DNA from: JABDMH01 sp965223215
GTDB lineage: Bacteria; Bacteroidota; Bacteroidia; Chitinophagales; Saprospiraceae
DNA: 64,000 nucleotides
Direction of reading: 5' to 3'
Assembly: GCA_965223215.1 (NCBI GenBank)
Contig: CBDCVZ010000010.1
Location: 1,674,001 to 1,738,000 of the forward strand
Every line of letters starts with the position of its first letter. Positions within the stretch are counted from its first letter, which is position 1. Positions 11,701 to 20,700 of this stretch are shown here, one piece after another. A program made the position numbers and the translations under genes. The notes below the pieces were generated by a model. That model searched no databases, was not told the DNA's origin, and worked only from the letters and a program-made list of their open reading frames with translations.

Positions 11701-14700
11701 AACACAAACCCTGATTAACAATCTGGTGGCCACTGGTGCCTTCCAGGACTCCATCTCCATCACCTCATCAATTTCCGCAAGTCCAGCTATTTTTTCAAAA
11801 GCATCAGGTGAGGTATGTGTCACCTTTGTACGTATGAGGGATAACACCGCCATGGGTGGGGCCACCTTTAATGCCGCCGATAGCAGGGACATCAGTGGCA
11901 ACAGCGGATGGAATTTTGGATTAACGGGTAATTGCCAAGCCATTGAAATCTGTGATGGGATCGACAATGATGGTGACGGTGAAATCGACGAAGGATTCGA
12001 TCAAGACGGTGATGGCGTAACTAGCTGTGGGGGTGACTGCGACGATAATAATCCCAATATTTTTCCGGGGAATGCGGAAATCACTTGCAATAGCATCGAC
12101 GACGATTGCGATCCTAATACGCCCGACCTAGTCGATAATGATGGCGACGGGGCACTGTGCGATACGGACTGCGATGATAATAATCCCAATGTCTTTCCTG
12201 GGAATGTAGAAATTGCTTGCAATGGCATCGACGACGATTGCGATCCCAATACACCTGACGTAGTCGATAATGATGGTGACGGGGCACTTTGCGATACGGA
12301 CTGCGATGATAATAATCCCAATGTGTTTCCAGGAAATATAGAACTTGCTTGCAATGGCATCGACGACGATTGCGATCCCAATACTTTAGACATTGTAGAC
12401 AACGATGGTGATGGCGTAGCCTGCGATGCCGATTGCGACGACAATAATCCCAATATTTTTCCAGGCAATGTCGAAATTACCTGCAATGGTATCGACGACG
12501 ATTGCGATCCCAATACACCCGACCTAGTTGATAATGATGGCGACGGGGCACTGTGCGATGCTGACTGCGACGATAATAATGCCAATGTCTTTCCGGGTAA
12601 TGTAGAAATCACTTGCAATGGCATCGACGACGATTGCGATCCTAATACGCCCGACCTAGTCGATAATGATGGCGACGGGGCACTGTGCGATACGGACTGC
12701 GATGATAATAATCCCAATGTCTTTCCAGGAAATACCGAAATTACTTGCAATGGCATCGACGACGATTGCGATCCCAATACACCTGACCTAGTTGACAACG
12801 ATGGTGATGGCGTAGCCTGCGATGCCGACTGCGACGATAATAATCCCAATATTTTTCCTGGGAATGTAGAAATTGCTTGCAATGACATTGACGACGATTG
12901 CGATCCCAATACACCTGACGTAGTCGATAATGATGGCGACGGGGCACTGTGCGATACGGACTGCGACGATAATAATCCCAATGTGTTTCCAGGAAATACC
13001 GAAATTACTTGCAATGGCATCGACGACGATTGCGATCCCAATACACCTGACCTAGTCGATAATGATGGCGACGGGGCACTGTGCGATACGGACTGCGATG
13101 ATAATAATCCCAATGTCTTTCCTGCGAATGTAGAAATTGCTTGCAATGGAATTGACGACGATTGCGATCCCAACACGCCCGACGTAGTTGACAGCGATGG
13201 TGACGGGGCACTCTGCGATGCCGACTGTGACGATAACAATCCCAATGTTTTTCCGGGTAATGTGGAAATTGCTTGCAATGGCCTCGACGACGATTGCGAT
13301 CCCAATACTTCAGACATTGTAGACAACGATGGTGATGGCGTAGCCTGCGATGCCGATTGCGACGACAATAATCCCAATATTTTTCCAGGCAATGTCGAAA
13401 TTACCTGCAATGGTATCGACGACGATTGCGATCCCAATACACCCGACCTAGTCGATAATGATGGCGACGGGGCACTCTGCGATGCCGACTGCGACGATAA
13501 CAATCCCAATGTTTTTCCGGGTAATATAGAAATTGCTTGCAATGGTATCGACGATGATTGCGATCCCAACACGCCCGACCTAGTCGATAATGATGGCGAC
13601 GGGGCACTGTGCGATGCTGACTGCGACGATAATAATGCCAATGTTTTTCCGGGTAATGTAGAAATCGCTTGCAATGGAATTGACAACGATTGCGATCCCA
13701 ACACGCCCGACGTAGTTGACAGCGATGGTGACGGGGCACTCTGCGATGCCGACTGCGACGATAACAATCCCAATGTTTTTCCGGGTAATGTGGAAATTGC
13801 TTGCAATGGAATTGACGACGATTGCGATCCCAACACGCCCGACCTTGTTGACAACGATGGTGATGGCGTAGCCTGCGATGCCGACTGCGACGATAATAAT
13901 CCCAATATTTTTCCAGGGAATACCGAAATTGCCTGCAATGGCCTCGACGACGATTGCGATCCCAATACTTCAGACATTGTAGACAACGATGGTGATGGCG
14001 TAGCCTGCGATGCCGATTGCGACGATAATAATCCCAATGTGTTTCCAGGAAATATAGAAATTGCTTGCAATGGTATCGACGATGATTGCGATCCCAACAC
14101 GCCCGACCTAGTCGATAATGATGGTGATGGCGTAGCCTGCGATACCGACTGCGACGATAATAGCCCCAATATTTTTCCGGGCAATACTGAAATTGCTTGC
14201 AATGGCCTCGACGACGATTGCGATCCCAACACACCCGACGTAGTTGACAACGATGGTGATGGCGTAGCCTGCGATGCCGACTGCGACGATAATAATCCCA
14301 ATGTGTTTCCAGGAAATATAGAAATCACTTGCAATGGCATCGACGACGATTGCGATCCCAATACGCCCGACCTAGTTGACAACGATGGTGATGGCGTAGC
14401 CTGCGATGCCGATTGCGACGATAACAATCCCAATGTCTTTCCAGGTAATGCGGAAATCACTTGCAATGGCATCGACGACGATTGCGATCCCAATACGCCC
14501 GACCTAGTTGACAGCGATGGTGACGGGGCACTCTGCGATGCCGATTGCGACGATAATAATCCCAATGTGTTTCCAGGAAATATAGAAATTGCTTGCAATG
14601 GTATCGACGATGATTGCGATCCCAACACGCCCGACCTAGTCGATAATGATGGCGACGGGGCACTGTGCGATGCCGACTGCGACGATAATAATGCCAATGT

Positions 14701-16471
14701 TTTTCCGGGTAATGTAGAAATCGCTTGCAATGGAATTGACGACGATTGCGATCCCAACACGCCCGACGTAGTTGACAGCGATGGTGACGGGGCACTGTGC
14801 GATGCTGACTGCGACGATAATAATGCCAATGTTTTTCCGGGTAATGTAGAAATCGCTTGCAATGGAATTGACGACGATTGCGATCCCAACACGCCCGACG
14901 TAGTTGACAGCGATGGTGACGGGGCACTCTGCGATGCCGACTGCGACGATAACAATCCCAATGTTTTTCCGGGTAATGTGGAAATTGCTTGCAATGGAAT
15001 TGACGACGATTGCGATCCCAACACGCCCGACGTAGTTGACAGCGATGGTGACGGGGCACTGTGCGATGCTGACTGCGACGATAATAGTGCCAATGTTTTT
15101 CCGGGTAATGTAGAAATCGCTTGCAATGGAATTGACGACGATTGCGATCCCAATACTTCAGACATTGTAGACAACGATGGTGATGGCGTAGCCTGCGATG
15201 CCGATTGCGACGATAATAGCCCCAATATTTTTCCGGGCAATACTGAAATTGCTTGCAATGGCCTCGACGACGATTGCGATCCCAACACACCCGACGTAGT
15301 TGACAACGATGGTGATGGCGTAGCCTGCGATGCCGACTGCGACGATAATAATCCCAATGTCTTTCCAGGGAATACCGAAATTGCCTGCAATGGCATCGAC
15401 GACGATTGCGATCCCAACACAGCAGACGTAGTTGACAACGATGGTGATGGCGTAGCCTGCGATGCCGATTGCGACGATAATAATCCCAATGTCTTTCCAG
15501 GAAATATAGAAATCACTTGCAATGGCCTCGACGACGATTGCGATCCCAACACAGCAGACGTAGTTGACAACGATGGTGATGGCGTAGCCTGCGATGCCGA
15601 TTGCGACGATAATAATCCCAATGTCTTTCCAGGAAATACCGAAATTACTTGCAATGGCCTCGACGACGATTGCGATCCCAATACGCCCGACCTAGTTGAT
15701 AATGATGGCGACGGGGCCACCTGCGATGTGGACTGCGACGATCAAAATCCCAATGTCTTTCCAGATGCTGCTGAGATTTGTGATGGAATTGATAATAATT
15801 GCGACGGAATCATCGACGATGATGAACTCGATACCGACGGTGACGAAATTCCTGACTGTGTGGATAATTGCTTTGATGTTTTTAATCCTGACCAATTAGA
15901 CAGCGACTGCGATGGTGTCGGTGATCTCTGCGACCTTTGTCCGGGTGGAGATGATATGGTGGACAACAATGATGATGGTCTGCCTGACTGTGCCTATCCC
16001 CTGCCCTACGATCAAATCTTTGAAGATTGGAAATGTGGAAAGAATAAGGTGTATATATGTCATAACGTAGCGAATAATCCCCATACGATCTGCGTGAACA
16101 AAAATGCCATTCCAGCCCACCTAAATCATGGTGATTTCTTGGGACCTTGTTCTGGCGTAAATTGTGATGGCTTATCAAAAATGGGCAAGACATCCCAACC
16201 AATAGTCATACACGATTTTGAGGTTTATCCGAATCCATTTACCGAAGAATTACAAGTCCAGGTGAAGCTAAACGGTGAAAGTCGCATCACGATCACGTTA
16301 TTGGATCTGCATGGAAGGCACATGATACCACCCAAGCAAATAGACCACGAGGGGGATGGTGTCCATCGTGAAACCATCCTTACGACCGGCTTACCTAATG
16401 GCATGTACTATCTGCGAATTTATAATATGATCGGCGAAGGGTTCGTCGAGCGAGTGATCAAAGTAGAGTGA
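5711..16471 (+). CDS. Giant T9SS-secreted protein: six beta-rich modules plus 28 MopE-like metal-binding repeats
   Basis: A 3586-residue protein with a signal peptide (MRISALLSLTLTLSMPF, cut near INAQ). Six modules of ~250-385 residues each begin with a (R/L)YWVGG.G.W.D..HW motif and a G-G-A-C-V-P...D-N-V-x-F-D-A-x-S-F block, near residues 23, 273, 658, 1031, 1372 and 1724. These are predicted beta-strand surface modules. Residues ~2109-3340 are 28 units of 44 residues, each with CNGIDDDCDPNT, DNDGDG and CDADCDDNNP, matching the putative metal-binding (MopE-type) repeat. The acidic DxDxDG loops resemble calcium sites. Thrombospondin-3-like DxDGD segments follow, and residues ~3500-3586 form a type-A T9SS sorting domain (VYPNPFTEELQVQV...GLPNGMYYLRI). 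The likely role is a long calcium-stiffened surface adhesin or matrix protein. The start is fixed by the signal peptide. Confidence 0.92.
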   Translation: MRISALLSLTLTLSMPFIINAQNRYWVGGTGDWSDLNHWSTTSGGSGGASVPSSSNNVIIDAASFSMDGTITLTAISFCDDITWANIDQVVTFAMAGQTLKIQGDWIGDNLLSMNAPAGSVIDFTGPTSKLREMTAQTFYDVVFSNPSSHGEFISVDNCQFNLVNFFGNGTLRGSHTITTLEASPGHNLILPATETQTLENFIADGDCGELINIFSTAAGSQAFIIKNSGAVNLSLVSLQDIHASGGATFSADASINNGNNFGWIISIGRDLYWVGDAADGLWNNALNWATESGGVGGACVPTVFDDVFFDVNSFTAGPTTILLPEDGFCHDMDWTGATNAPTLNFQGSARTLNIGGSLALSPTMTVIGTTIDFVSSDPGETILSNGTQINTVSVNFRNGGDWSFLDPFDFTSRISLMHGSLNTNGHDGGWFSLSSNFSDPTALMLGASTITSTSSLIIHPTLCVLDASQSHLVFTGIGGSISSAQNAIFNTAEFLNGGSVNVNNCQFEEILFHNDAGISSVNTEFNYLRVLGSASFSSSNMLMHHCELQGGAIINGTNHIFDTLIIHPPHTYSFQSFQTYHITDSLGASSSCSAGYIDLRASFAGQPATINAPSDLTVNTCRIRDINMTGGAVYLAHNSIDQGNNTGWTFSDVGQTLFWVGGSGNWSDPAHWSTVSGGPGGACVPWKNDDVIFDNLSFPNPPDAGANTVTMDQSAYCNNMDWSSVTNDPTFAGSFNFTSLYLSGSLTLSANMDWNILRSTLFESHDAASITSAGQIFPGMIELINNGPFSLADPLESERSVIVTLGTLETNNHDFTAQTLSTSSNTEVSVIDLGTSLVQLGTFNIGVTDIVHGAQAMIYFPLGGSMSDLRGNLFGSIVFGPAGSGSFNGQGSTVEKLEFQARGSISGENNNIQYCTFLMDGNVNASNVQVFDTLVLTSNYDYIFQANKTIHINKLLDATSTCPEGFIDLSSSSDNIATNFVSPVDVTIDVCRLEDIAISGGANYVAANSVDLGGNSGWTFNQTPRTLYWRGGSGNWNDAAHWAGSPTGMVGECTPTILDNVIFDASSFSGSGQQVTVNEEAYCHDMIWSDVPSGTDFSKGFDLHISGSLTFHENVAEINVGNSSYHFESNDLQETIHSDGVLISSFVNLDGAAIFHLTDSLSVNRFFNVNNGGLHTNGFTLRINHFTTSNTLPVTLNFANSLLVANAQGFVFNAPTTVDAGTSTLRAFARISANGKQLYNVELTRNNAFSRNTLNLDNGSANKISFFGWTGFFGNATADSVYIDPGIRLDLQNGNTYTILEDLDANSTCDVDYIVIESSSGATITSPSHLAVTNCYISNISFIGAGSLTANNSLDGGGNSNITFGFAPRKLYWVGGTGTWHDGAHWALSSGGPPGECVPNRADSVFFDANSFSSSSQVVSLSRSSNGFVAECAHMDWMGAQFDPTLSSGGGFDLYVYGGFRLIPQMNVQNMNRIYLRSEEATEIIFPAGKNLNNLHVEGDALYTLGSDIILSNLFLDKGGLNTNDFNLDLTSFFTGNVNSTILQLGSSILTISSQFDLSPNNTLSAGTSIIRMISNFSSMRDITNVTLNTVEFTSPQSSGQIIASDNSTFTELIFQGDGNISGGHTYQNLTLSAGKTYSFANSKTHHFGELVANGACDDFLTIKSNSASLQTTFSKTSGSLNISNVNLENINATGGATFNAFHSNDLGGNTGWNIDPASNSTRYWVNGGGDWHDPSHWSFTSGGSGGACLPTEFDNVVFDAQSFSAPSQSVQINANATCRSMTWSGVNSPIFDGDFSKDLEIFGSLVLDPTITFNYAGNIFFSSTSPGNNITSHDIQIPGNCIFIGLDGEWTIQDQFVTSKSIDIRNGTLDFNGQNIFCHDVISINAVPRTLRLGEGIITISGTGTPWTLETNQLALQTETSTLRFTDPAVSFLPNDNQSYYHLEFTDPNGVGSINNTASSYEQVIFFGGGTINGSHSYGTLIFSQGKSYLLQSGETQTLINNLVATGAFQDSISITSSISASPAIFSKASGEVCVTFVRMRDNTAMGGATFNAADSRDISGNSGWNFGLTGNCQAIEICDGIDNDGDGEIDEGFDQDGDGVTSCGGDCDDNNPNIFPGNAEITCNSIDDDCDPNTPDLVDNDGDGALCDTDCDDNNPNVFPGNVEIACNGIDDDCDPNTPDVVDNDGDGALCDTDCDDNNPNVFPGNIELACNGIDDDCDPNTLDIVDNDGDGVACDADCDDNNPNIFPGNVEITCNGIDDDCDPNTPDLVDNDGDGALCDADCDDNNANVFPGNVEITCNGIDDDCDPNTPDLVDNDGDGALCDTDCDDNNPNVFPGNTEITCNGIDDDCDPNTPDLVDNDGDGVACDADCDDNNPNIFPGNVEIACNDIDDDCDPNTPDVVDNDGDGALCDTDCDDNNPNVFPGNTEITCNGIDDDCDPNTPDLVDNDGDGALCDTDCDDNNPNVFPANVEIACNGIDDDCDPNTPDVVDSDGDGALCDADCDDNNPNVFPGNVEIACNGLDDDCDPNTSDIVDNDGDGVACDADCDDNNPNIFPGNVEITCNGIDDDCDPNTPDLVDNDGDGALCDADCDDNNPNVFPGNIEIACNGIDDDCDPNTPDLVDNDGDGALCDADCDDNNANVFPGNVEIACNGIDNDCDPNTPDVVDSDGDGALCDADCDDNNPNVFPGNVEIACNGIDDDCDPNTPDLVDNDGDGVACDADCDDNNPNIFPGNTEIACNGLDDDCDPNTSDIVDNDGDGVACDADCDDNNPNVFPGNIEIACNGIDDDCDPNTPDLVDNDGDGVACDTDCDDNSPNIFPGNTEIACNGLDDDCDPNTPDVVDNDGDGVACDADCDDNNPNVFPGNIEITCNGIDDDCDPNTPDLVDNDGDGVACDADCDDNNPNVFPGNAEITCNGIDDDCDPNTPDLVDSDGDGALCDADCDDNNPNVFPGNIEIACNGIDDDCDPNTPDLVDNDGDGALCDADCDDNNANVFPGNVEIACNGIDDDCDPNTPDVVDSDGDGALCDADCDDNNANVFPGNVEIACNGIDDDCDPNTPDVVDSDGDGALCDADCDDNNPNVFPGNVEIACNGIDDDCDPNTPDVVDSDGDGALCDADCDDNSANVFPGNVEIACNGIDDDCDPNTSDIVDNDGDGVACDADCDDNSPNIFPGNTEIACNGLDDDCDPNTPDVVDNDGDGVACDADCDDNNPNVFPGNTEIACNGIDDDCDPNTADVVDNDGDGVACDADCDDNNPNVFPGNIEITCNGLDDDCDPNTADVVDNDGDGVACDADCDDNNPNVFPGNTEITCNGLDDDCDPNTPDLVDNDGDGATCDVDCDDQNPNVFPDAAEICDGIDNNCDGIIDDDELDTDGDEIPDCVDNCFDVFNPDQLDSDCDGVGDLCDLCPGGDDMVDNNDDGLPDCAYPLPYDQIFEDWKCGKNKVYICHNVANNPHTICVNKNAIPAHLNHGDFLGPCSGVNCDGLSKMGKTSQPIVIHDFEVYPNPFTEELQVQVKLNGESRITITLLDLHGRHMIPPKQIDHEGDGVHRETILTTGLPNGMYYLRIYNMIGEGFVERVIKVE
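12035..15730 (+). repeat. Tandem array of 28 units of exactly 132 bp inside the giant gene
   Basis: Units begin GACTGCGACGATAAT at 12035 and recur every 132 bp with no indel. 28 x 132 = 3696 bp, and the next, diverged unit begins exactly at 15731 (GACTGCGACGATCAAAAT). Each unit codes 44 residues. Units differ by few substitutions, and a handful of variant segments (NNPN/NNAN/NSPN, PDLVD/PDVVD/SDIVD, GALCDT/GVACDA) are shuffled among them. This is typical of expansion by unequal recombination with gene conversion. No stop arises on the opposite strand either, which gives a false antisense frame. Confidence 0.97.
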
Positions 16472-16903
16472 AAAAAATGATCCCCTAAAAATACTGCAGG
16501 CAGTCGCTATGCCATAGATAATACCCTGCCGAAATAACGCGGTTAATCAAACCGTCATTTTGCATCCATCCTCCTAATGATTGGACGGTGCCGATTGACG
16601 GTGCATTTAAAGATGAATAATTTAACAGCTAGTTCTTCACAGCAAAACACTTTCTTACCCATTTTAATACCTCTCTCCTTTGCAGAGAACACCCACTTCA
16701 ATGTTTGACCAAAGTCGAAATATAGTATCAGAACAGGTAACCGAAAACCCGACAGGTGCTGAACAACCGAAATTCTAACTATGGTTGGTAGCTTACTGGT
16801 AAGATCAGGTACTGGTGAAATAGCGAAAAATCTTGGGAATAAATTTCACCATCGAAAAAACGAATGCCATTTGTATTTTTACCAAGAGCAGATGATTTGA
16901 ATT
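16472..16903. other. Intergenic region, nothing recognised
   Basis: This 430-bp stretch lies between the giant gene and the next plus-strand gene. It has no open frame of interest, no recognisable RNA and no clear hairpin followed by a T-run. One short imperfect direct repeat (GATTGGACGGTGC and GATTGACGGTGC, near 16577-16602) is visible and has no assigned meaning. Confidence 0.4.
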
Positions 16904-17692
16904 TTGACTACCTCTTTTGCCCGTCTCCATTTCATCATTGCAAGAGATGCTGATCTTGCAGTAATTCTCCGGCGAGGACCTACGTACTGGACCCAACTCA
17001 TCAAATGGGATCTAAGAAGAGACCGCTTTGAATATGGGCAATGGTTTCGTGGCCGAATTTCAGCAAGTAGGTCGGACCTTTCTCCAAGTGGCAGGTATCT
17101 CCTTTATTTTGCAGGTGATTGGCGCCGAAAACATAGAGAATTTGGACCAACTTGGACCGCCATCAGTAGACCTCCCTATTTTACAGCCTTGGCCGTCTGG
17201 CCAGAAGCTGGCACCTGGGGAGGTGGAGGGACTTTTATTGAGGATCACGAGGTGGCATTTTCATCGGGAGGTCTGACCCTCGCACCTGGCTTTTCTGTGC
17301 CGGAGAAATTTCAGATCGGACATCGTGACAGTATTCGTTCGGATTGGCAATTTGGTAATCTGTCTTTGAATGCTGATCACGATTTTGGCAGGCTCAGCAT
17401 CAGTCATCGCAAGGCTTCGGGTGGACGATTGCTGATAAAAGCGGTGGACAAGGTCACCTGGAAAGAAAGGTACTATTTTATCCGGCAAGGGGGTAAGGAT
17501 ATCTGGATCAATGAGTGCCAGTGCCTAGACACAGACCATCGTGGCCGGACATTAATTGCTGCAAGGGGAAAAATCTACGCACTCAGACCTAAGGATATCT
17601 TTACATCACTGGATGATCTAAAACCCATTGGTGATTTCAATGATCATAAACCTGAAGACATTCCATGTCCTCCAGAAATGAAGAAATGGTGA
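16904..17692 (+). CDS. Conserved hypothetical protein with non-ATG start
   Basis: A 262-residue cytosolic-looking protein without a signal peptide or membrane segment. The region IIARDADLAVILRRGP..W.QLIKWD, then F..GQWF.GRI....DLSP.G..LLYFA, then TWTAISRPPYFTALAVWP and GGGG.F is recalled as typical of a widespread uncharacterised bacterial family. The tail gives short repeats resembling beta-propeller-like 'read-out' text (ALRPKDIF, DLKPIGDFNDH). There is no ATG: a stop codon lies directly upstream (TGA at 16898-16900), followed by ATT then TTG, so TTG at 16904 (or ATT at 16901) must start it if the frame is intact. It is convergent with the adhesin gene downstream. Confidence 0.65.
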   Translation: MTTSFARLHFIIARDADLAVILRRGPTYWTQLIKWDLRRDRFEYGQWFRGRISASRSDLSPSGRYLLYFAGDWRRKHREFGPTWTAISRPPYFTALAVWPEAGTWGGGGTFIEDHEVAFSSGGLTLAPGFSVPEKFQIGHRDSIRSDWQFGNLSLNADHDFGRLSISHRKASGGRLLIKAVDKVTWKERYYFIRQGGKDIWINECQCLDTDHRGRTLIAARGKIYALRPKDIFTSLDDLKPIGDFNDHKPEDIPCPPEMKKW

Positions 17693-17770
17693 GATTTTAT
17701 ATTGTCTTGCGAAAATTCACCTCAATATTCAACATATATTTCAAGCAATGCAATTACCTCATAAATAATC

Positions 17771-20700
17771 CTATCTAATTTTCACGATTGGCAACAACTT
17801 CGAGTTTGCCCGGTCGGTTACCTTTAGCCAATATGTTCCTTCCGGTTGTTTGCCCATACCAAGGGCATAAAAATCATCTTGCCCAGGATTGGATAATTGA
17901 CGCTGGAAGATTCTCTTTCCCAGTGCGTCAAACAATTCCAGTGACAAGGTCCCACCCGTACCATTTTGATACTGCAAGATCAACTCATCCCTCACTGGAT
18001 TTGGATAAACGACAACTTGTAAGTTTCCAGCGCATGGCTCCGCGGCATAAATCACTTCCGAAATAGAAATCGTTCCGTCAGCCTGAACCAATTTCAATCG
18101 GTAGTAATTATCAAGTTGTGGTTTTTGATGCAGAAATTGATAATCTGCCGAGCCTATTCCCTCCAGTGCAACGAGCCCCAATTTATGGAAGGTAAAACCA
18201 TCAGGGGAATATTCGATCTCTAAATAGGCATCCACCTCACCATCACTCACCGTCCACAGCAACTCATAATGGCAATTGGCTGGGCGGACCTCAAAGTGCG
18301 TCAACTCAAGGGACCTACTCTCTTGGACAAGTCCCGCATCCACTGAGATCTCCATCATGCCCGGTCCTACAACGATCGGTTGGGATATGCCTGTGGAAGG
18401 ATCCACATCACTGTCCATCGTAGCATCCTCACCCATGTAGGGCTCAGTAAATTGATATTCATCACCCAGAACAAATTCAATAAGATAAGTTCCTGGTGCT
18501 ATATTGTCGAAATAATAGGCCCCCTTGGTCCCGTGACGCGTACTCGTGATTCTTGACTTTAATATTCCATGATCTCCGATGCCATCCATATTTTGGTCTT
18601 GATAAATATTGACCAGAATTCCATTGATGCCAGGTTCGTCAGGATTCTGAACGCCATCACGATTTTCATCCAGCCAGACAATGTTTCCGATGGTCGCTGC
18701 GAAAGAGTCCAACTCAAATCCACAATAACTGACCACTTGGCTAATGCTCGCAGTGTTACCACAAGGATCCTTCGCCTCCCAGGTTCTGACGATGGCAAAT
18801 GTATCTGCATCAATACCGATGGTATCTATTTCCAAAGTAAGTAGTGGCTCAGGTGTACAATTGTCCACGATTTGGACGTCTGGTAGAGGAGGCAAGGAAT
18901 CTCCGCAGTCAAGTTCGTAATCCACGAAGGTAGAATCCACCTGAAACTCGGGTGGTAAGGTGTCGTACTGGTCCATGTAAAAACTAAATTCCGTTGAATT
19001 GCCACAAGCATCCGATACAATGTAGCCGCATTTCCATCTGCGATAGTAACCGAAGATCTCACATTTGTCTGCCGCAATCAAAGAGTCATAGACGAATACA
19101 TCTCCGGTTTCACAACAATCTGAGACATTAATATCAGATGGATACACCCGCGGTAGATCACAGACGTAGGAGACAACAATGCCTCCATGCTCTACACCCA
19201 CCAGGTTGGGATTGACCAATTCGATTTCGGGGGCTTGGGTATCCTTAATCTCGATTCTCTGGGTGTCAATCACTGTATTGCACGCATCCCAAATGGTCCA
19301 AATACGCAACAGAGTATATTCACAAATACAATCGCTTCCAATGGTCTCTTCTCTCACCTCATGTCTCACCAGTGTGCAACCATCATCTTCAATCTCATAG
19401 ATGTTTTCGGGAATCTCCGCACCACACTGCAGCGTGGTATCGGGCCCTCGAATCAACCTCGGCGCAGAGAGATCCTCGCGAGATAGTCTTTGCACGACAA
19501 CCTCCGTATTACCACAAGCATCGGTCACCGACCATCGTCGTGTGATGCCATCAGACAGACATCCGTTAGCATCGGCCACCTGCTGAAAATCCACACTTAA
19601 CGCACCTACACAATCATCATAGGCTGTGACCGCTGGTGCGGCGGGAAAGTCATCATCACATCCGATCGTAACCAAAAATTCTATGCCTTCTAAGCCACTA
19701 ATTACGGGTGCGGTGGTATCATAAGTAAAGAAATAAAGCTGATCGCATGAATCGATGTTCAAGCACCCATCTACTACATAGTACCTCCTGGTAAAAGTAT
19801 AACTGCATCCATCAATGGTTGGCCCCATATCCATGTGTGAGAGCACCAGGGAGGCCTGACAATTGTCGGTGATGCCTAGTGAAGCGATGGTCTCGCTTGA
19901 CACGGGCAAATCTGCCAGGGTTGGTTCCGTATCCCGACATCCCACAACAACATTGGCCGCACAGTTATTAATTTGTGGTGCGCTAACGTCTTCCACGGTA
20001 ATCACCTGCTGACATGATCCAGTATTACCACAAAGATCCTTTAGTGAATATGTCCGACGGATAATAATGGGACAACTACCAGTCACGGTCTCGGTTATAC
20101 TAAAGGTATTGGCATCAAAACCACAATTGTCGGTAGCAGTCCCTCCATCGTTTTGAAACGCCAACAGATCGGCATATGGTGGTGGCACATCCTCCAAGCA
20201 TTCGTAATTGAGATCTGCTGGACAAGTTATGGTCGGCGGCGACTGATCTGAAATCTGTAAAGTCTGTGTACAATTGCTGCGGTTGCCACAGGTATCGGAG
20301 ATCCCATAGGTACGAGTAATTGTGGTGGGACAAGAACCGGAAGATATTTGATCATCTAATGCAAAGGTACCGGCATCAATGCCGCAATTGTCATCCACCG
20401 ACCCACCGGCAGCCAAAAAAGCTGCGAGATCGGTATAAGGTGTGCCCAGTGCACCAGCACAAGCCACACTTGCATTGGGTGGGCAAAGTATGATCGGATA
20501 AGTATCATCGTCGATGGTGATGGTCTGGGTACAAGTTCCTTGATTATCGCAACTATCTGATATGGCATAAGTTCTCACAATAACCATTGGACATAATCCG
20601 GATGGTCCAGTTTCTGAAAGCAAGGTAAACGTTCCTTCCACGACACCACAGTTGTCCATATTTGATCCTCCGGCAGCTGAAAAGGCACCATAATCGGGGT

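Noticed and set aside
13401..15290. Two identical-looking 277-codon minus-strand frames 1056 bp apart
   Set aside because: They are shadows of the repeat array in another frame; their spacing is informative only for the 8-unit duplication.
12001..15720. A 1239-codon open frame on the minus strand
   Set aside because: It is antisense to the 28-unit array. A 132-bp repeat without a stop in one frame stays open for the whole array. The product is a low-complexity S/L/Q/P repeat.
12035..15730. Possible CRISPR or intergenic satellite array
   Set aside because: Units are 132 bp, contiguous, without spacers, and in frame with a coding metal-binding repeat.
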